A stretch of 64,000 nucleotides of DNA from Emticicia sp965283955 (GTDB lineage: Bacteria > Bacteroidota > Bacteroidia > Cytophagales > Spirosomataceae): assembly GCA_965283955.1 (NCBI GenBank), contig CBDIQW010000001.1, forward strand, positions 930,001 through 994,000, in the 5' to 3' direction. The translations under genes were made by a program, and so were the position numbers. Below the pieces are notes generated by a model. The model was not told where the DNA came from and did not search any database. It saw only the letters and a program-made list of their open reading frames with translations. Positions 34,140 through 43,417 of the stretch are shown here, piece after piece; the stretch's first letter is position 1; every line of letters starts with the position of its first letter.

Positions 34140-34481
34140 TCACCCTCCAGCTTTCTTGGCTTTATAGCCTTCTTTGAGCAAAAAAGTCAGAATTTTGTCA
34201 CGGTGGTCACCTTGCAGTAAGATTTCACCATCTTTGGCAGTTCCGCCACTACCACACAGATTTTGGAGTTTTTTTCTTAGGCTTTGCAAATCTTCATCTT
34301 TTCCGATAAAGCCATCAACTCGACTTACAATCTTATTTCCTCCTTTCCTATCCAGCCAGATCTTAAAATTTTGTTGCTGAGCAGGCAAAGTTTCGGGTTC
34401 TTCTTCTCCTCCGAAATTAAACTCAAAATCAGGATTTGTCGAATAAACAACTCCCAATGGAATGCCTTTCTTATTTTTCAT
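34140..34481 (-). CDS. SUI1/YciH-like translation factor
   Basis: A 113-residue protein with the SUI1 (eIF1) fold: FKIWLDRKGGNKIVSRVDGF near residue 38, LRKKLQNLCGSGGTAKDG near 68 and ILLQGDHRDKILTFLLKEGY near 87. Bacterial homologues (YciH) bind the small ribosomal subunit and discriminate against aberrant initiation complexes. Its start overlaps the stop of the upstream lipid kinase by 4 bp, indicating co-transcription. Confidence 0.88.
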   Translation of the reverse strand: MKNKKGIPLGVVYSTNPDFEFNFGGEEEPETLPAQQQNFKIWLDRKGGNKIVSRVDGFIGKDEDLQSLRKKLQNLCGSGGTAKDGEILLQGDHRDKILTFLLKEGYKAKKAGG

Positions 34482-35347
34482 ATTATTACTCGTAAACTTT
34501 TCTCTAAAATACTGATAGTCAACTCATTAGTATTCAATCGTAATGGTTCTCCATCATAATGAATCAATAAATTTTGTTCTGTCGAAACCTTAAATTTTGT
34601 CCCTCTATAATTTTCTGAAAGCTCCGAAGAATGAATATTTCGATTGAATAACTGACCAATCATCGACAATGCCTGAAAAGCCGATGGCGGATTGATAATA
34701 GTGCAGTCGATTAAACCATCATCAATTACGGCCGTAGGGGTTATGTAAGCATTATTTCCAAACTGGCTGGCATTGCCAAAAGTTATGCTAAAAACTTCAT
34801 AATTACTCGCTCCGAAAATACATTTGAGTGGTTTATATTTCCAAAACTCTGAAAAGCCTACTTTTACATAATTCAACATTCCACGACCTTTGGTTTTTGA
34901 GAAAATCTCAGCACAATGGGCATCAAATCCAATACCAGCTGTGCAGAAAAACGGTACGTCATTGGCATAGCATACGTCAATTATTTTGCTTACTGGCGTA
35001 TTTAAAGATTCAATTGCTTTTGCAGCCTTCATCGGAATTGCCAGCTCTCTCGCTAAGCCATTTCCCGAACCAGTTGGAATAATCCCCAAAGCAGTATTTG
35101 TACGAATCAAAGCTTTGCCAACTTCATTTACAGTACCATCACCGCCAATTGCTACAACCGTTGGAATACCAGTTTTTACAGCTTCAGCGGCAATTTCAGT
35201 GGCGTGTCCTGCATATTCAGTATAACATATTTTTGGCGAATAAACACTCCTATCTAACTGATTATCAATTAGTTGAACTATCGACTGATGTACTTTTTTT
35301 CCTCCTGAAATCGGATTTACTATAAACCAAATTGCTTGTTTATTCAC
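34478..35347 (-). CDS. Diacylglycerol/lipid kinase (DagK/YegS family)
   Basis: A 289-residue soluble lipid kinase. Motifs: FIVNPISGGKKVHQ at the start, VVAIGGDGTVNEVGKAL near residue 65 (nucleotide-binding GGDGT), GIIPTGSGNGLARELAIP near 92 and the aspartate loop AVIDDGLIDC near 205. It probably phosphorylates diacylglycerol or a related lipid at the inner membrane surface. Length is normal for the family. Confidence 0.88.
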   Translation of the reverse strand: MNKQAIWFIVNPISGGKKVHQSIVQLIDNQLDRSVYSPKICYTEYAGHATEIAAEAVKTGIPTVVAIGGDGTVNEVGKALIRTNTALGIIPTGSGNGLARELAIPMKAAKAIESLNTPVSKIIDVCYANDVPFFCTAGIGFDAHCAEIFSKTKGRGMLNYVKVGFSEFWKYKPLKCIFGASNYEVFSITFGNASQFGNNAYITPTAVIDDGLIDCTIINPPSAFQALSMIGQLFNRNIHSSELSENYRGTKFKVSTEQNLLIHYDGEPLRLNTNELTISILEKSLRVII

Positions 35348-35429
35348 GAAAATTTAATAGATTTATGCTTTCTTGCAAAGATATAAAAAGTCAATGGTTG
35401 TAAAACATATTTTCAAAAAATAAGCGTTT

Positions 35430-35861
35430 ATGAAGAAAAACTTATTATTAATCTATTTTGTACTAATTTCAGCGGCGAGTATTGCTCAAATAAACAATGA
35501 ACGCCAAGCGGTTTTAGATGTACTGGCTCGACAAAATAAAAACTGGAATGAAGGAAATATTAGTGCCTTTATGGAAGATTACTGGAAGTCTGACTCGCTT
35601 ATGTTTATTGGTTCAAAAGGCGTAGTTTATGGTTGGAAAGCAACACTCGACCGATATAATAAAAGCTATCCTGATCGAGCGACAATGGGAACACTGAAAT
35701 TTGATATTCAGAAAACGGATTTTCATTCAAAAACTACTTGCTGGGTATTGGGTAAATGGCATCTTACTCGCCCCGAGAAAGGCGATATTGGAGGTTATTT
35801 CACGCTCATTCTCAAGAAAATCAACGGTAAATGGCTAATTGTTTCTGACCATACGAGCTAA
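35430..35861 (+). CDS. Exported NTF2-like / DUF4440 protein
   Basis: A 143-residue protein with signal MKKNLLLIYFVLISAASIAQ followed by an NTF2-like fold: QAVLDVLARQNKNWNEGNIS, DYWKSDSLMFIG, GWKATLDRYNKSYP and a terminal GKWLIVSDHTS. Such exported SnoaL/DUF4440-like proteins are common in Bacteroidota; the function of this one is unknown. It is followed by a strong terminator. Confidence 0.75.
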   Translation: MKKNLLLIYFVLISAASIAQINNERQAVLDVLARQNKNWNEGNISAFMEDYWKSDSLMFIGSKGVVYGWKATLDRYNKSYPDRATMGTLKFDIQKTDFHSKTTCWVLGKWHLTRPEKGDIGGYFTLILKKINGKWLIVSDHTS

Positions 35862-35879
35862 ATAGATCAATAAATAATA

Positions 35880-35919
35880 AAAAAGCCATGCTCTATTTTT
35901 GTAGTGCATGGCTTTTTTT
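35880..35919. terminator. Bidirectional intrinsic terminator
   Basis: AAAAAGCCATGC (35880-35891) pairs with GCATGGCTTTTT (35906-35917), T-run on both strands, between convergent genes. Confidence 0.88.
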
Positions 35920-35935
35920 ACTGTATAATATTTCT

Positions 35936-38209
35936 TTACTTCTTATACTTCGTCACTCTCGCATCTTTGATGATGCCTTTCCAATTTAGGCCAAAGCTGA
36001 AATCATAAACATTTCCTTCAGAATCTTTGTGGCAAGTCATGTCGTAAGGTACGTCTTCGGCTTGTTTTTCAACTGCACTCATATTGGCTGGCATTTGCAT
36101 CGGTAAAAGAGCAGAAGGCTCGTTTTTACCCGCAATGGTTTCGATAATAGCTTGGTCTTGCACGCCAAAACTCAACAAAATAGCCGAAACAGATGGCTCA
36201 ATTTCAGAGAAAACCATCGGATTAGTTGTATTTACAACTACCACAACTGGCTTATTTTTCATTTTTGCCTTCGTATTTAACACCAATTGCATATCGGTGA
36301 TATTTGGTACTTTAGCAGTTTTACCTTTATAAGAGCGATTGGTGAAATTTTCTAAAGCATCACCACCTGCGATACTTACTTCACGGGCATCATCGGCTTT
36401 ATAATCATTGTACTGCAAACTGATTGGCACATAGCCGTTTCCACCATTTTTAGTATCTTCTTTGTCATATCCAATCGAAGCCTTTGGATTTTCGATGAAA
36501 ACTAAGGCAAAATCTGCTTCATCGGCATTATCGGTTACGTTGAAATGCTTTTTCACGATTTCCAAATTCACTGGATAATCTTCCGATGCTGGTGTTTCCA
36601 TTCCTAAGAAATTGCGACTGACAGCTACAAATCTTTTTGGCACATAAACCGTCTTTTTTGTAGTAATAGGTAAGGTTTTTGCTTGATTTTTTAGCATTAC
36701 GATTGATTTCAACTGAGCTTCGTAACCTGCTTTCATGAATTCAGGTTTTCCAACAATGGCTTTAGTTTCTTCAGTATTCAAATACGGATTCTCGAAAACA
36801 CCTACTCTGAAAATGTTTTTCAGCAATCGCACTGCCGAAGCTTCCATTCTTGCCCGCATTTTGGCTTCGCCGTGTTCTTTGATGCCCATTTCGTAAGCTT
36901 CAAGAAGCGGTCTGATATTATTATTACCACCGTATTGGTCAACCCCTGCCATCAATGCTTTGTAGTGAAGTTCAACCAACGAAAGATTTTCTACGCCCCA
37001 CGCTTTCCCGTCTAAAAACGAATCCATTGCTTTGTGGAGAGCCACCACCGACCAGTCAGTACAAACTACGCCATCGTAGCCGTATTTAGTACGAAGCAAG
37101 TCCGTAATCATGTATTTGTTGTAATTATTGGCCACATTTTCGTGGTTCTTCTTATCTTGATTCCACGAAATGGTGTAATAAGGCATAATTGCCGAAGCCA
37201 TTTTGGTTTGTCCTTTGAGTTTAAATGCTCCTTGTGTAAAAGGTATAAGGTGTGCATCGAAATTATTGCCAGGGTAAACCGCAAACTTTCCATTAGCGTA
37301 GTGAGCATCACGTCCTGCCTCTCCTGCACCGCCACCTGGCCAGTGTTTTACCATTGCATTTACACTTTTCGCTCCCCAAACACTTGACTGAAAACCATCG
37401 CAATAGGCTTGTCCCATAGCAGCAGAAAGCCACGGACTTTCGCCAAATGTGCCATTAAAACGCCCCCAACGTGGTTCGGTAGCAATATCAACTTGTGGAG
37501 AAAGAGCCGTTGTGATACCCAACGCACGGTATTCAGCAGCGGCTATTTTTCCAAATTTTTCAATCAAAGTTGGGTCAAAAGTAGCAGCCATACCCAACGA
37601 ACTTGGCCACATCGAAATTTCGCCACCCGCAGCAGCATCATACTCAGCTTTTGCTTTGGTTCCGTGGCGTGGGTCAGAACTATTGTTTGCAGGAATACCC
37701 AAACCTACACTTTCGCAGTAAGCCTGCATTTTATTATTCCATTTGGCCGCAATTTCTGGTGTTTGTACGGTGGTAATCAATACGTGACGGAGGTTATCTT
37801 CGGCCAAGAATTTCTTTTGTTGGTCGGTCAAATCACTTGGGTCAGTTTCTCCCGCTTTGAAGGGTTTTCCGTCATAAGTTCCAGCAAAATATCCGCCCGG
37901 ACGAGCAGGAACAGATTGGTGGGAAGAATATAACATTAAACCCGCAATTTGCTCAACACTCAGTTTCGATGCTAAATCTTTGGCACGAATATCATCGGCC
38001 AAACGCCAGTCTTCGTATTTATCAAGTTTGCCGTTTTTATTAAGGTCTTTGAACGATAAACCATTGATTGTCAATATTTTCACTCCTGAACTTGGAGCAT
38101 AGGCGATGGTTTTTCCTCCTTTATTCTGGATAACCTTAAAAACAGATTCTTGTGCGATTGCACTCACAAAGCCCGTTAAGAGTAAGGCGGTTAAGGTACT
38201 TTTTTTCAT
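35936..38209 (-). CDS. Glycoside hydrolase family 3 (beta-glucosidase-like)
   Basis: Exported (MKKSTLTALLLTGFVSAIAQ) enzyme of 757 residues. A short calcium-loop-like segment DLNKNGKLDKYEDW is near residue 55. The GH3 barrel shows LGIPANNSSDPRHG near 172, STALSPQVDIATEPRWGRF-like sequence near 235, VKHWPGGGAGEAGRDAHY near 290, and the nucleophile Asp in GVVCTDWSV near 390. The C-terminal domain is present (FVAVSRNFLG; VVVVNTTNPM). It hydrolyses beta-linked oligosaccharides, probably in the periplasm; exact linkage unknown. The inverted repeat at 38263-38295 lies upstream. Confidence 0.85.
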   Translation of the reverse strand: MKKSTLTALLLTGFVSAIAQESVFKVIQNKGGKTIAYAPSSGVKILTINGLSFKDLNKNGKLDKYEDWRLADDIRAKDLASKLSVEQIAGLMLYSSHQSVPARPGGYFAGTYDGKPFKAGETDPSDLTDQQKKFLAEDNLRHVLITTVQTPEIAAKWNNKMQAYCESVGLGIPANNSSDPRHGTKAKAEYDAAAGGEISMWPSSLGMAATFDPTLIEKFGKIAAAEYRALGITTALSPQVDIATEPRWGRFNGTFGESPWLSAAMGQAYCDGFQSSVWGAKSVNAMVKHWPGGGAGEAGRDAHYANGKFAVYPGNNFDAHLIPFTQGAFKLKGQTKMASAIMPYYTISWNQDKKNHENVANNYNKYMITDLLRTKYGYDGVVCTDWSVVALHKAMDSFLDGKAWGVENLSLVELHYKALMAGVDQYGGNNNIRPLLEAYEMGIKEHGEAKMRARMEASAVRLLKNIFRVGVFENPYLNTEETKAIVGKPEFMKAGYEAQLKSIVMLKNQAKTLPITTKKTVYVPKRFVAVSRNFLGMETPASEDYPVNLEIVKKHFNVTDNADEADFALVFIENPKASIGYDKEDTKNGGNGYVPISLQYNDYKADDAREVSIAGGDALENFTNRSYKGKTAKVPNITDMQLVLNTKAKMKNKPVVVVVNTTNPMVFSEIEPSVSAILLSFGVQDQAIIETIAGKNEPSALLPMQMPANMSAVEKQAEDVPYDMTCHKDSEGNVYDFSFGLNWKGIIKDARVTKYKK

Positions 38210-38262
38210 GATTTTTATTGGTATTTGATATAAAAAACAATTTGATTCTTACGCAAAAATGC

Positions 38263-38387
38263 TGATAAACGTAAGTAATCTACCCTACGTTTATCAGCTT
38301 TTGAAAATTTAGCTATGCTTTTCGCAAATTATTTGTATAAATCAGCGTTGGGACATCTGCGTTGTCAGCGTGCCATATTTTAAGTGA
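38263..38387. repeat. Word repeat with GCTGATAAACGTA dyad
   Basis: GCTGATAAACGTA and TACGTTTATCAGC form a perfect 13-bp dyad at about 38263-38300; further on ATCAGCGTTGGGACATCTGC and GTCAGCGTGCCAT resemble, in reverse complement, the segment at 42460-42530 (GGCACGCTGATAAAACTGAT, CGCTGATTTTTACGGATAAA). A separate word family occupying the junction upstream of the GH3 gene. Confidence 0.55.
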
Positions 38388-39341
38388 CTAAACTACTTTA
38401 TTTCTTAAAATTCCGATACCTTCAATTTCGAGTTCAACCACATCTCCAGGTTCGAGCGGGCGATGAACGGTAAAATTATTTTCGATTAAACTACCCCAAC
38501 CGAGTGTGCCTGAACCAAGAATATCACCCGGCATAAGGTTTACATTATTTTCGGAAGCTCGCTCAATCATTTGCTCGAAATTATAGTACGATGTTTTATA
38601 GTTTCCTTCGCAAACAGTCTGACCATTGATACGAGAAGTCATTTTCAAATTCAGTCTATCGCCAGTTACCTTTGGCACCCCAATTGGTTCTTGAAAAACA
38701 CTTTCATCAAATGGCACTCGGTACTGCTCCATTTCGTCGGCAGTTACGATACATGGGCCAATAGCATTGGCAAAATCTTTGCCTTTGTGCGGCCCCAGCG
38801 GAATCTCCATTTCTACTTTTTGAATCGCACGGGCTGTCCAATCATTGAAAATCGTATAACCAAAAATATACGGACGAGCATCGGCAGCTTTAATGTCTTT
38901 GCCTTTTTTACCAATGATACAAGCAATTTCAAGTTCGATATCCAATTTGGTTTCTTTGGTTGGGCGTTTAATTTCGTCTTCTGGGCCATAAATAGCTTGG
39001 TGGTTGGTGAAATAAAAAATCGGCATATCGTACCAAGCAGGACCTATTTTATGTCCGAATGAGCGAGAGGCGTTTTGCATGTGCATCTCAAAACCGATGT
39101 AATCACGAAAACTACGGGGATTTGGCAATGGTGCTAAAAGTTTTACCTCTGCCAAGGTATAATGTGGCTCAACTTCGCCCAACGCTTTAATAATCTCGAA
39201 ATAGGTTTCGTGGTTATCAATAAAAGTGAGCATATCAGTCGGTAGTTTTTCACAGGCCAAACACATATCAACTACACTTTCACCCACCAACCAACCGATG
39301 CGGCTTTCTTGGTTTTTATTTAAGAATGTTACGAGTTTCAT
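38388..39341 (-). CDS. Fumarylacetoacetate hydrolase family protein
   Basis: A 317-residue FAH-fold enzyme. Motifs: LLAPLPNPRSFRDYIGFEMH near residue 68, metal ligands in KLDIELEIACIIGKKGKDI near 132, FGYTIFNDWTARAIQ near 160, GKDFANAIGPCIVTADEM near 188 and GDILGSGTLGWGSL near 270. FAH-family enzymes cleave C-C bonds or decarboxylate ring-fission products. As last gene of the minus-strand catabolic set it fits a late step of aromatic degradation. Confidence 0.85.
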   Translation of the reverse strand: MKLVTFLNKNQESRIGWLVGESVVDMCLACEKLPTDMLTFIDNHETYFEIIKALGEVEPHYTLAEVKLLAPLPNPRSFRDYIGFEMHMQNASRSFGHKIGPAWYDMPIFYFTNHQAIYGPEDEIKRPTKETKLDIELEIACIIGKKGKDIKAADARPYIFGYTIFNDWTARAIQKVEMEIPLGPHKGKDFANAIGPCIVTADEMEQYRVPFDESVFQEPIGVPKVTGDRLNLKMTSRINGQTVCEGNYKTSYYNFEQMIERASENNVNLMPGDILGSGTLGWGSLIENNFTVHRPLEPGDVVELEIEGIGILRNKVV

Positions 39342-39365
39342 TTTGATTCTTTGTTACAAAATATT

Positions 39366-40037
39366 TTAAATACCCATTCGGAAATCTTCTATATTAGTTT
39401 CGGCGAATTGAAATTCGGAGAAAATAGATTTATTTCCTTTGCCAGCGGGCGATTGCGTGCCGATGCCAATTTTCAAATTTTCGCCATATTCATTTTTAAA
39501 AACCCTCACTAATTGCCAAGTTTTGGCATCGAGCGAATAGTAAAAACCAACCACTTTGGTATCGGATGAAATCTTTAAATAAACCGATTTTGCAGGAATG
39601 GCATCGTGATTATTATCATCCGAAAATTCTTTCGTTTTTACGGTTACGATTCTTCCAATCATGCGTTCATCTACTTCAAAGGCAAATTTGAGCCATTCTG
39701 AGTCATTTACATACAAAAAGGCCATTCCTGCATCGTATTTTACGAGGTGCGTTGACTTGACTTTAATAGAGAAAGTAAACGGTTTGGTATTATCAACGGG
39801 CATCAGCAACAACGGGGCATTTGCCTTATTATAAGGTGGTTGGCCAGGTTCGATAAAGAAATCAGTTTCTGCACCCGAAACCATTTCGAGGCTATCGCTG
39901 CCAAATACTTTACTGTTTTCTTTGGCTTTTTTAAGGCTTTCGGAAAACATCCAAGCTATTTTTGTGGGTAAATTGCTGTCTTTTTTCTCTTGACTGCACC
40001 CCATAAAAAGAATAAAGATTAAGCTTAAATACTTCAT
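39366..40037 (-). CDS. DUF1349-type lipoprotein
   Basis: A 223-residue protein with lipobox FMGCS (MKYLSLIFILFMGCSQ), so membrane-anchored. The body is beta-rich, with WLKFAFEVDER, GFYYSLDAKTWQLVRVF and GIGTQSPAGKG typical of DUF1349 (a concanavalin-like fold). Role unknown. It lies between the monooxygenase and FAH genes on the same strand with short gaps, so it is probably expressed with them. Confidence 0.7.
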   Translation of the reverse strand: MKYLSLIFILFMGCSQEKKDSNLPTKIAWMFSESLKKAKENSKVFGSDSLEMVSGAETDFFIEPGQPPYNKANAPLLLMPVDNTKPFTFSIKVKSTHLVKYDAGMAFLYVNDSEWLKFAFEVDERMIGRIVTVKTKEFSDDNNHDAIPAKSVYLKISSDTKVVGFYYSLDAKTWQLVRVFKNEYGENLKIGIGTQSPAGKGNKSIFSEFQFAETNIEDFRMGI

Positions 40038-40047
40038 ATATAGCAAC

Positions 40048-41177
40048 TTATATTTCCTCCGTCAATGCCATACCTGTTTTGCCCATGAGCATACCCATGT
40101 TTGCACCTTCGGGTAGAGGTTGGTCGTTGTATTCGAGTAATTCCCAAGCACCGAGGGTTTCAGAAACATCCACCACCATTTTACAGCGGTCGTAACGACG
40201 TTTCATGTATCTTTCAAAAGTTTCTTCTACCGAGCCTTCTTTTTGTAATTCTTCAATCAAAACTACGGCATCTTCAATTGCCAAAGCTGCTCCCGAACCC
40301 AACTGAGGAATGGTTGTATGAGCAGCATCTCCTAAAACTACTACACGGTTTTTATACCACGGTGCAGGCATTTTGAGGGTTTCAAGGGTACGGTAATTGA
40401 CCAATTTTGCATCAGTAACTTGCGGAATGAGTTCCTGCACCATCGGAATCGGATAGGCCGACATATAGGCTTTTAGCTTATCAATCAACTGGTCTTCTGG
40501 TATCATTGGGTTATCGCCCTCAGCCGAGTTTACAAATATATAACACAAATCAGCAGTCATCGGAATTACGCCGAGTTTATGCTTTTTATTGAAGAAAATA
40601 TAGCCGGTATCTAAACTCGTAGGGCGTTTGAACGCATATCTCCAAACCGATAAACCTACATAACTTGTTTTAAATTCACCAAAAATGAGTTTACGAACTT
40701 TTGAGTTCACTCCATCGGCCGCAATGACAATATCATAGCTACCCGAAGTACCATCTGAGAAAGTCACATTGGCTACATCAGATTGATTATCAATCGTTTC
40801 AACGGTAACACCCATGCGATATTGCAAGCCTACTTTTTGTGCTTCTTCAAAAAGTACATCGTGTAAGATTCGGCGAGAGATACCATTATGGCTCGGAAAA
40901 CGACCAATCGGTGGTGTACCCGCTTCACCAATTTGAACACCGTGAGGTAAACAAAGTTTTACTTTGCCGTAAGGCGAGCCTCGACGCATGGCTTCATCGG
41001 CTACCCCGATGGCATCTAAGGCACGCAGGGCATTGGCTTGTTGGATAATACCTACGCCATAGACATTAAATTCTTTATGCAATTCTATAATATCGACTTC
41101 AAAACCTGCTTTTTTAAACCAATTGCAACTGACTGCCCGCCAATGCCTGCACCGACAACTAATATTTTTTTTGCCAT
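40048..41177 (-). CDS. FAD-dependent aromatic monooxygenase, frameshifted at an A-run
   Basis: Flavin hydroxylase of the p-hydroxybenzoate/salicylate hydroxylase type, about 376 residues. ATG 41177 starts KKILVVGAGIGGQSVAIGL, the FAD Rossmann motif; one missing A in the run near 41117 breaks the frame, and adding it gives KKAGFEVDIIELHKEFNVYG. Later come the DG motif VIAADGVNSKVRKL near residue 165 and the GD motif VVLGDAAHTTIPQLGSGAA near 290. It uses NAD(P)H and oxygen to hydroxylate a ring substrate; the substrate is not known. Situated in the catabolic cluster with an FAH enzyme and a ring-cleavage-type dioxygenase. Confidence 0.82.
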
Positions 41178-41183
41178 AGTATT

Positions 41184-41323
41184 TTTGATTTAGGATTTAC
41201 GATTGATTCGAGCGGTTCGCCGCTGCGATTACGATTGATTTGAGCGGTTCGCCGCTGCGATTTCGATTGTTTTAATGAACGTTTTTTGAATTCGTAAATC
41301 GTCATTCGTTCATTCGCAAATCC
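41184..41323. repeat. Composite repeat: TTACGATT words flanking two 31-nt GCGG-TTCG-CCGC units
   Basis: Two direct copies of CGATTGATTYGAGCGGTTCG CCGCTGCGATT (41200-41230 and 41232-41262) differ at one base; each holds an AGCGG-TTCG-CCGCT hairpin. The outer words TTAGGATTTACGATT (left) and TTCGTAAATCGTCATTCG (right) are inverted relative to each other. The right part encodes the last residues (FSDLRMNE) and stop of the next gene. Confidence 0.65.
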
Positions 41324-41653
41324 GAAAAGTGTTGTACCAAAGGTGGCTCTAAGAAAAATGGACCAATTAATGCTCTCCATTCTTTGAAAAGCTCAGACTC
41401 TCGGAAGCCAATAGTATGGTCTTCGAGGGTTTCCCATTCAATTAGTAATATGTAGCGGTTACTTTGCTCAATACACTTCTTGACTGTAATACTTTGAAAA
41501 CCTTTCGATTGAGAAATCACGCCTTTGGCAATTTCTAAGGCCGACTCAAATTCTTGATTTGTGTCTTCTTTTATGTCAATTCTTGCAAGTTCGAGAACAG
41601 CCCCAAACCTCCAGAGGGGCTTTATCTTCTGAATATATTGATTTTTCGCTCAT
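41302..41653 (-). CDS. Antibiotic-biosynthesis-monooxygenase-like small protein, frameshifted
   Basis: Small ABM/dimeric ferredoxin-like protein, about 117 residues. After a slip in the G-run near 41604 is repaired, the start MSEKSIYSEDKAPLEVWG joins AVLELARIDIKEDTNQEFES. Then GVISQSKGFQSITVKKCIEQ, YILLIEWETLEDHTIGF and the terminal FLEPPLVQHF follow, as in ABM proteins. The role may be monooxygenase or isomerase-like. Both ends are encoded by dispersed repeats (41599-41622 and 41302-41323). Confidence 0.65.
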
Positions 41654-41704
41654 TTTTATGTGATATTATGATTACTAAATTCCCCCTCTGGGGGTTAGGG
41701 GGCT
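41599..41704. repeat. Inverted pair of AGCCCC...GGGG repeats
   Basis: Forward unit AGCCCCAAACCTCCAGAGGG (41599-41622) and reverse unit TTCCCCCTCTGGGGGTTAGG (41680-41704), 57 bp apart. The forward unit lies in the N-terminal codons of the ABM-like gene; the reverse unit supplies the final Ala-Pro codons and TAA stop of the cyclase gene. Confidence 0.75.
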
Positions 41705-42453
41705 ATTATCGCTACCGCTCTCGTCCAGCCTGCACTTGCTTTTTCAATTTTCGCTGGAAAACAAGCTACTTTAAAGCCAAAAGGTGGCAATTGGTCGAGA
41801 TTTGCCAGCTTTTCAATTTGACAATACTCCTTTTCGATACCCACGTAGTGGGCTTGCCAAATAACACCTTGTCTTGGATTTGCCTTATAATCAGCCGCTT
41901 GAATGTGCAATGGAATATCCCAACCCCAGCCATCGGTTCCCATCACTTTAACACCTTGGTCGATGAGCCAATGTGTGGCTTTTGCCGATGCTCCTACGTG
42001 GATTTTTACGAAATCATCGTCATGGATGCGTTTGTCTGCATCACAACGGATTAGTACAATATCCATTGGTTTTAATGTATAATTAATTGCGGCGAGTTTT
42101 TCGATTAAATCCTCTGGTTCAAACATATAGCCGTCGGGTTTATCGGTAAAATCAAGTACCACTCCATCTTGAAAAAACCACTCCAAAGGCATTTCATCAA
42201 TCGTACGTGAAGGTTTCCCTTCACAGGTTGGGTAATAATGGTAAGGTGCATCGACGTGTGTTCCGCAGTGGCTTGTTACGGTCAGCGTTTCGCCTGCTGG
42301 TCCATTATCGTTTACAAAACAATCGGTCATACCTCCAAAAAGCATCGCACCAATCTTCTTTGCTCCGTTTTTATGGTCTTCATAGTCGATTTTGGTGGCC
42401 ATTGGCTCTTTAATTTTTTCAGAAATGGTTACTGAAAGGTCTATTATTTTCAT
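41695..42453 (-). CDS. Cyclase family protein (kynurenine formamidase-like)
   Basis: Metal-dependent hydrolase of 252 residues. The family metal motif SHCGTHVDAPYHYYP is near residue 62; MKIIDLSVTISEKI at the start, GTDGWGWDIPLHI near 172 and VACFPAKIEKASAGWTRAVA at the end are typical of the cyclase/KynB fold. It probably hydrolyses an amide or lactone intermediate of the neighbouring catabolic pathway. The stop codon is part of a dispersed repeat. Confidence 0.82.
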   Translation of the reverse strand: MKIIDLSVTISEKIKEPMATKIDYEDHKNGAKKIGAMLFGGMTDCFVNDNGPAGETLTVTSHCGTHVDAPYHYYPTCEGKPSRTIDEMPLEWFFQDGVVLDFTDKPDGYMFEPEDLIEKLAAINYTLKPMDIVLIRCDADKRIHDDDFVKIHVGASAKATHWLIDQGVKVMGTDGWGWDIPLHIQAADYKANPRQGVIWQAHYVGIEKEYCQIEKLANLDQLPPFGFKVACFPAKIEKASAGWTRAVAIIAP

Positions 42454-42459
42454 TTTTTA

Positions 42460-42535
42460 ATTAGGGTAAAATGGCACGCTGATAAAACTGATACTTCGTA
42501 ACGCTGATTTTTACGGATAAAGCAATCGTGTCAAT
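42460..42535. repeat. Word repeat (GGCACGCTGAT...)
   Basis: GGCACGCTGATAAAACTGAT and CGCTGATTTTTACGGATAAA in the junction between the cyclase and SDR genes. Inverted relative to the similar segment at 38263-38387. Confidence 0.5.
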
Positions 42536-42541
42536 GGTAAT

Positions 42542-43327
42542 TTATTTCAATAATCTACCGCCATCAACCGTGATAATATTTCCAGTTGAAAATGTCATGG
42601 ATGTGGCAAGCGAAAAAACAACATTAGCTACATCACCACCTGTTGCAAAACGCCCCAATGGTGTATTATCCATTTGATTTTGTAAATAAGCTGGGTCGAA
42701 GTTTTTGGTATATTCTCCCTCCACAAAACCTGGTGAAACTGAAACTACTCTAATTTTTGGAGCTAATGCTCTCGCCAAAGAACGTGTCATGGAGTCAATG
42801 GCAGATTTTGAAGCACAATAGGCAACATTACTTCCGATGCCGTAAATTCCTGCAATAGATGAAATATTGACTACCAAAGATGGCTCTTTACTTTCATCAG
42901 ACGCTTTATCTAATAATTCTCTCATTGCCCTTACCATCGCAAACGAACCTCTGAAATTGGTTTGCATGATTTTATCAATCCATTCATCGGTTAAACCTTC
43001 TAAGTCATCGTGCGGTACAGGTATCGTAATTCCTGCATTATTCACCAAAACATCTACTTTTCCGTACTTCTCTGCTACAAATGTCTTTAAATCATTTACC
43101 TTCTGTGCATCAGTCGTTGGAGCATGGAAAATGGAATGACCAGCCCCCCCCGCCCCCAGTAGGGGAGCTTTTTGCTCGCTAATTTTATTTAATTCTTCCA
43201 ATAATTTCTCTGCTTTGGTTGAATTTGAATTATAGGTTGCAATGACCGAAAAACCATTTTTTGCAAATTGCTTACAAATTGCAGAGCCAATTTCGCCTGC
43301 ACCACCTGTTACGAGAACTACTTTCAT
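42542..43327 (-). CDS. SDR-family oxidoreductase (beta-ketoacyl reductase-like)
   Basis: Short-chain dehydrogenase of 261 residues. Cofactor motif TGGAGEIGSAICKQF near residue 7, NNAGI near 90, catalytic S-Y-K in NISSIAGIYGIGSNVAYCASK near 150-170, and PGFVEGEYTKNFD. In the catabolic cluster it likely oxidises or reduces an alcohol or ketone intermediate. Residues near 53-63 (APLLGAGGAGH) are encoded by an in-frame CCCC/GGGG repeat that lengthens the loop after the second beta strand. Confidence 0.85.
   Translation of the reverse strand: MKVVLVTGGAGEIGSAICKQFAKNGFSVIATYNSNSTKAEKLLEELNKISEQKAPLLGAGGAGHSIFHAPTTDAQKVNDLKTFVAEKYGKVDVLVNNAGITIPVPHDDLEGLTDEWIDKIMQTNFRGSFAMVRAMRELLDKASDESKEPSLVVNISSIAGIYGIGSNVAYCASKSAIDSMTRSLARALAPKIRVVSVSPGFVEGEYTKNFDPAYLQNQMDNTPLGRFATGGDVANVVFSLATSMTFSTGNIITVDGGRLLK
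43142..43169. repeat. CCCC/GGGG repeat inside an SDR gene
   Basis: AGCCCCCCCCGCCCCCAGTA followed by GGGGAGCT. Read in frame as APLLGAGGAG on the minus strand. Member of the AGCCCC...GGGG family, forward orientation. Confidence 0.7.
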
Positions 43328-43415
43328 ATTTACGATTGATTGATGATTTACGATTAGGCCGTTCTCCTATTTACAAATCACTTATTCAATTGTAATTCGT
43401 AAATCGTAAATCCAA
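43326..43415. repeat. Inverted word repeat (GATTTACGATT)
   Basis: Left words TTTACGATTGATTGATGATT and right words ATTCGTAAATCGTAAATCC are inverted around about 35 nt. The 90-bp block is exactly the junction between the SDR start and the HisD-like stop. Confidence 0.7.
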
Positions 43416-43417
43416 AA

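Noticed and set aside
38263..38300. AAACGTAGGG upstream of the GH3 gene as a member of the nitrate leader motif
   Set aside because: It is one arm of a repeat dyad and has no TGGGGG hairpin nearby.
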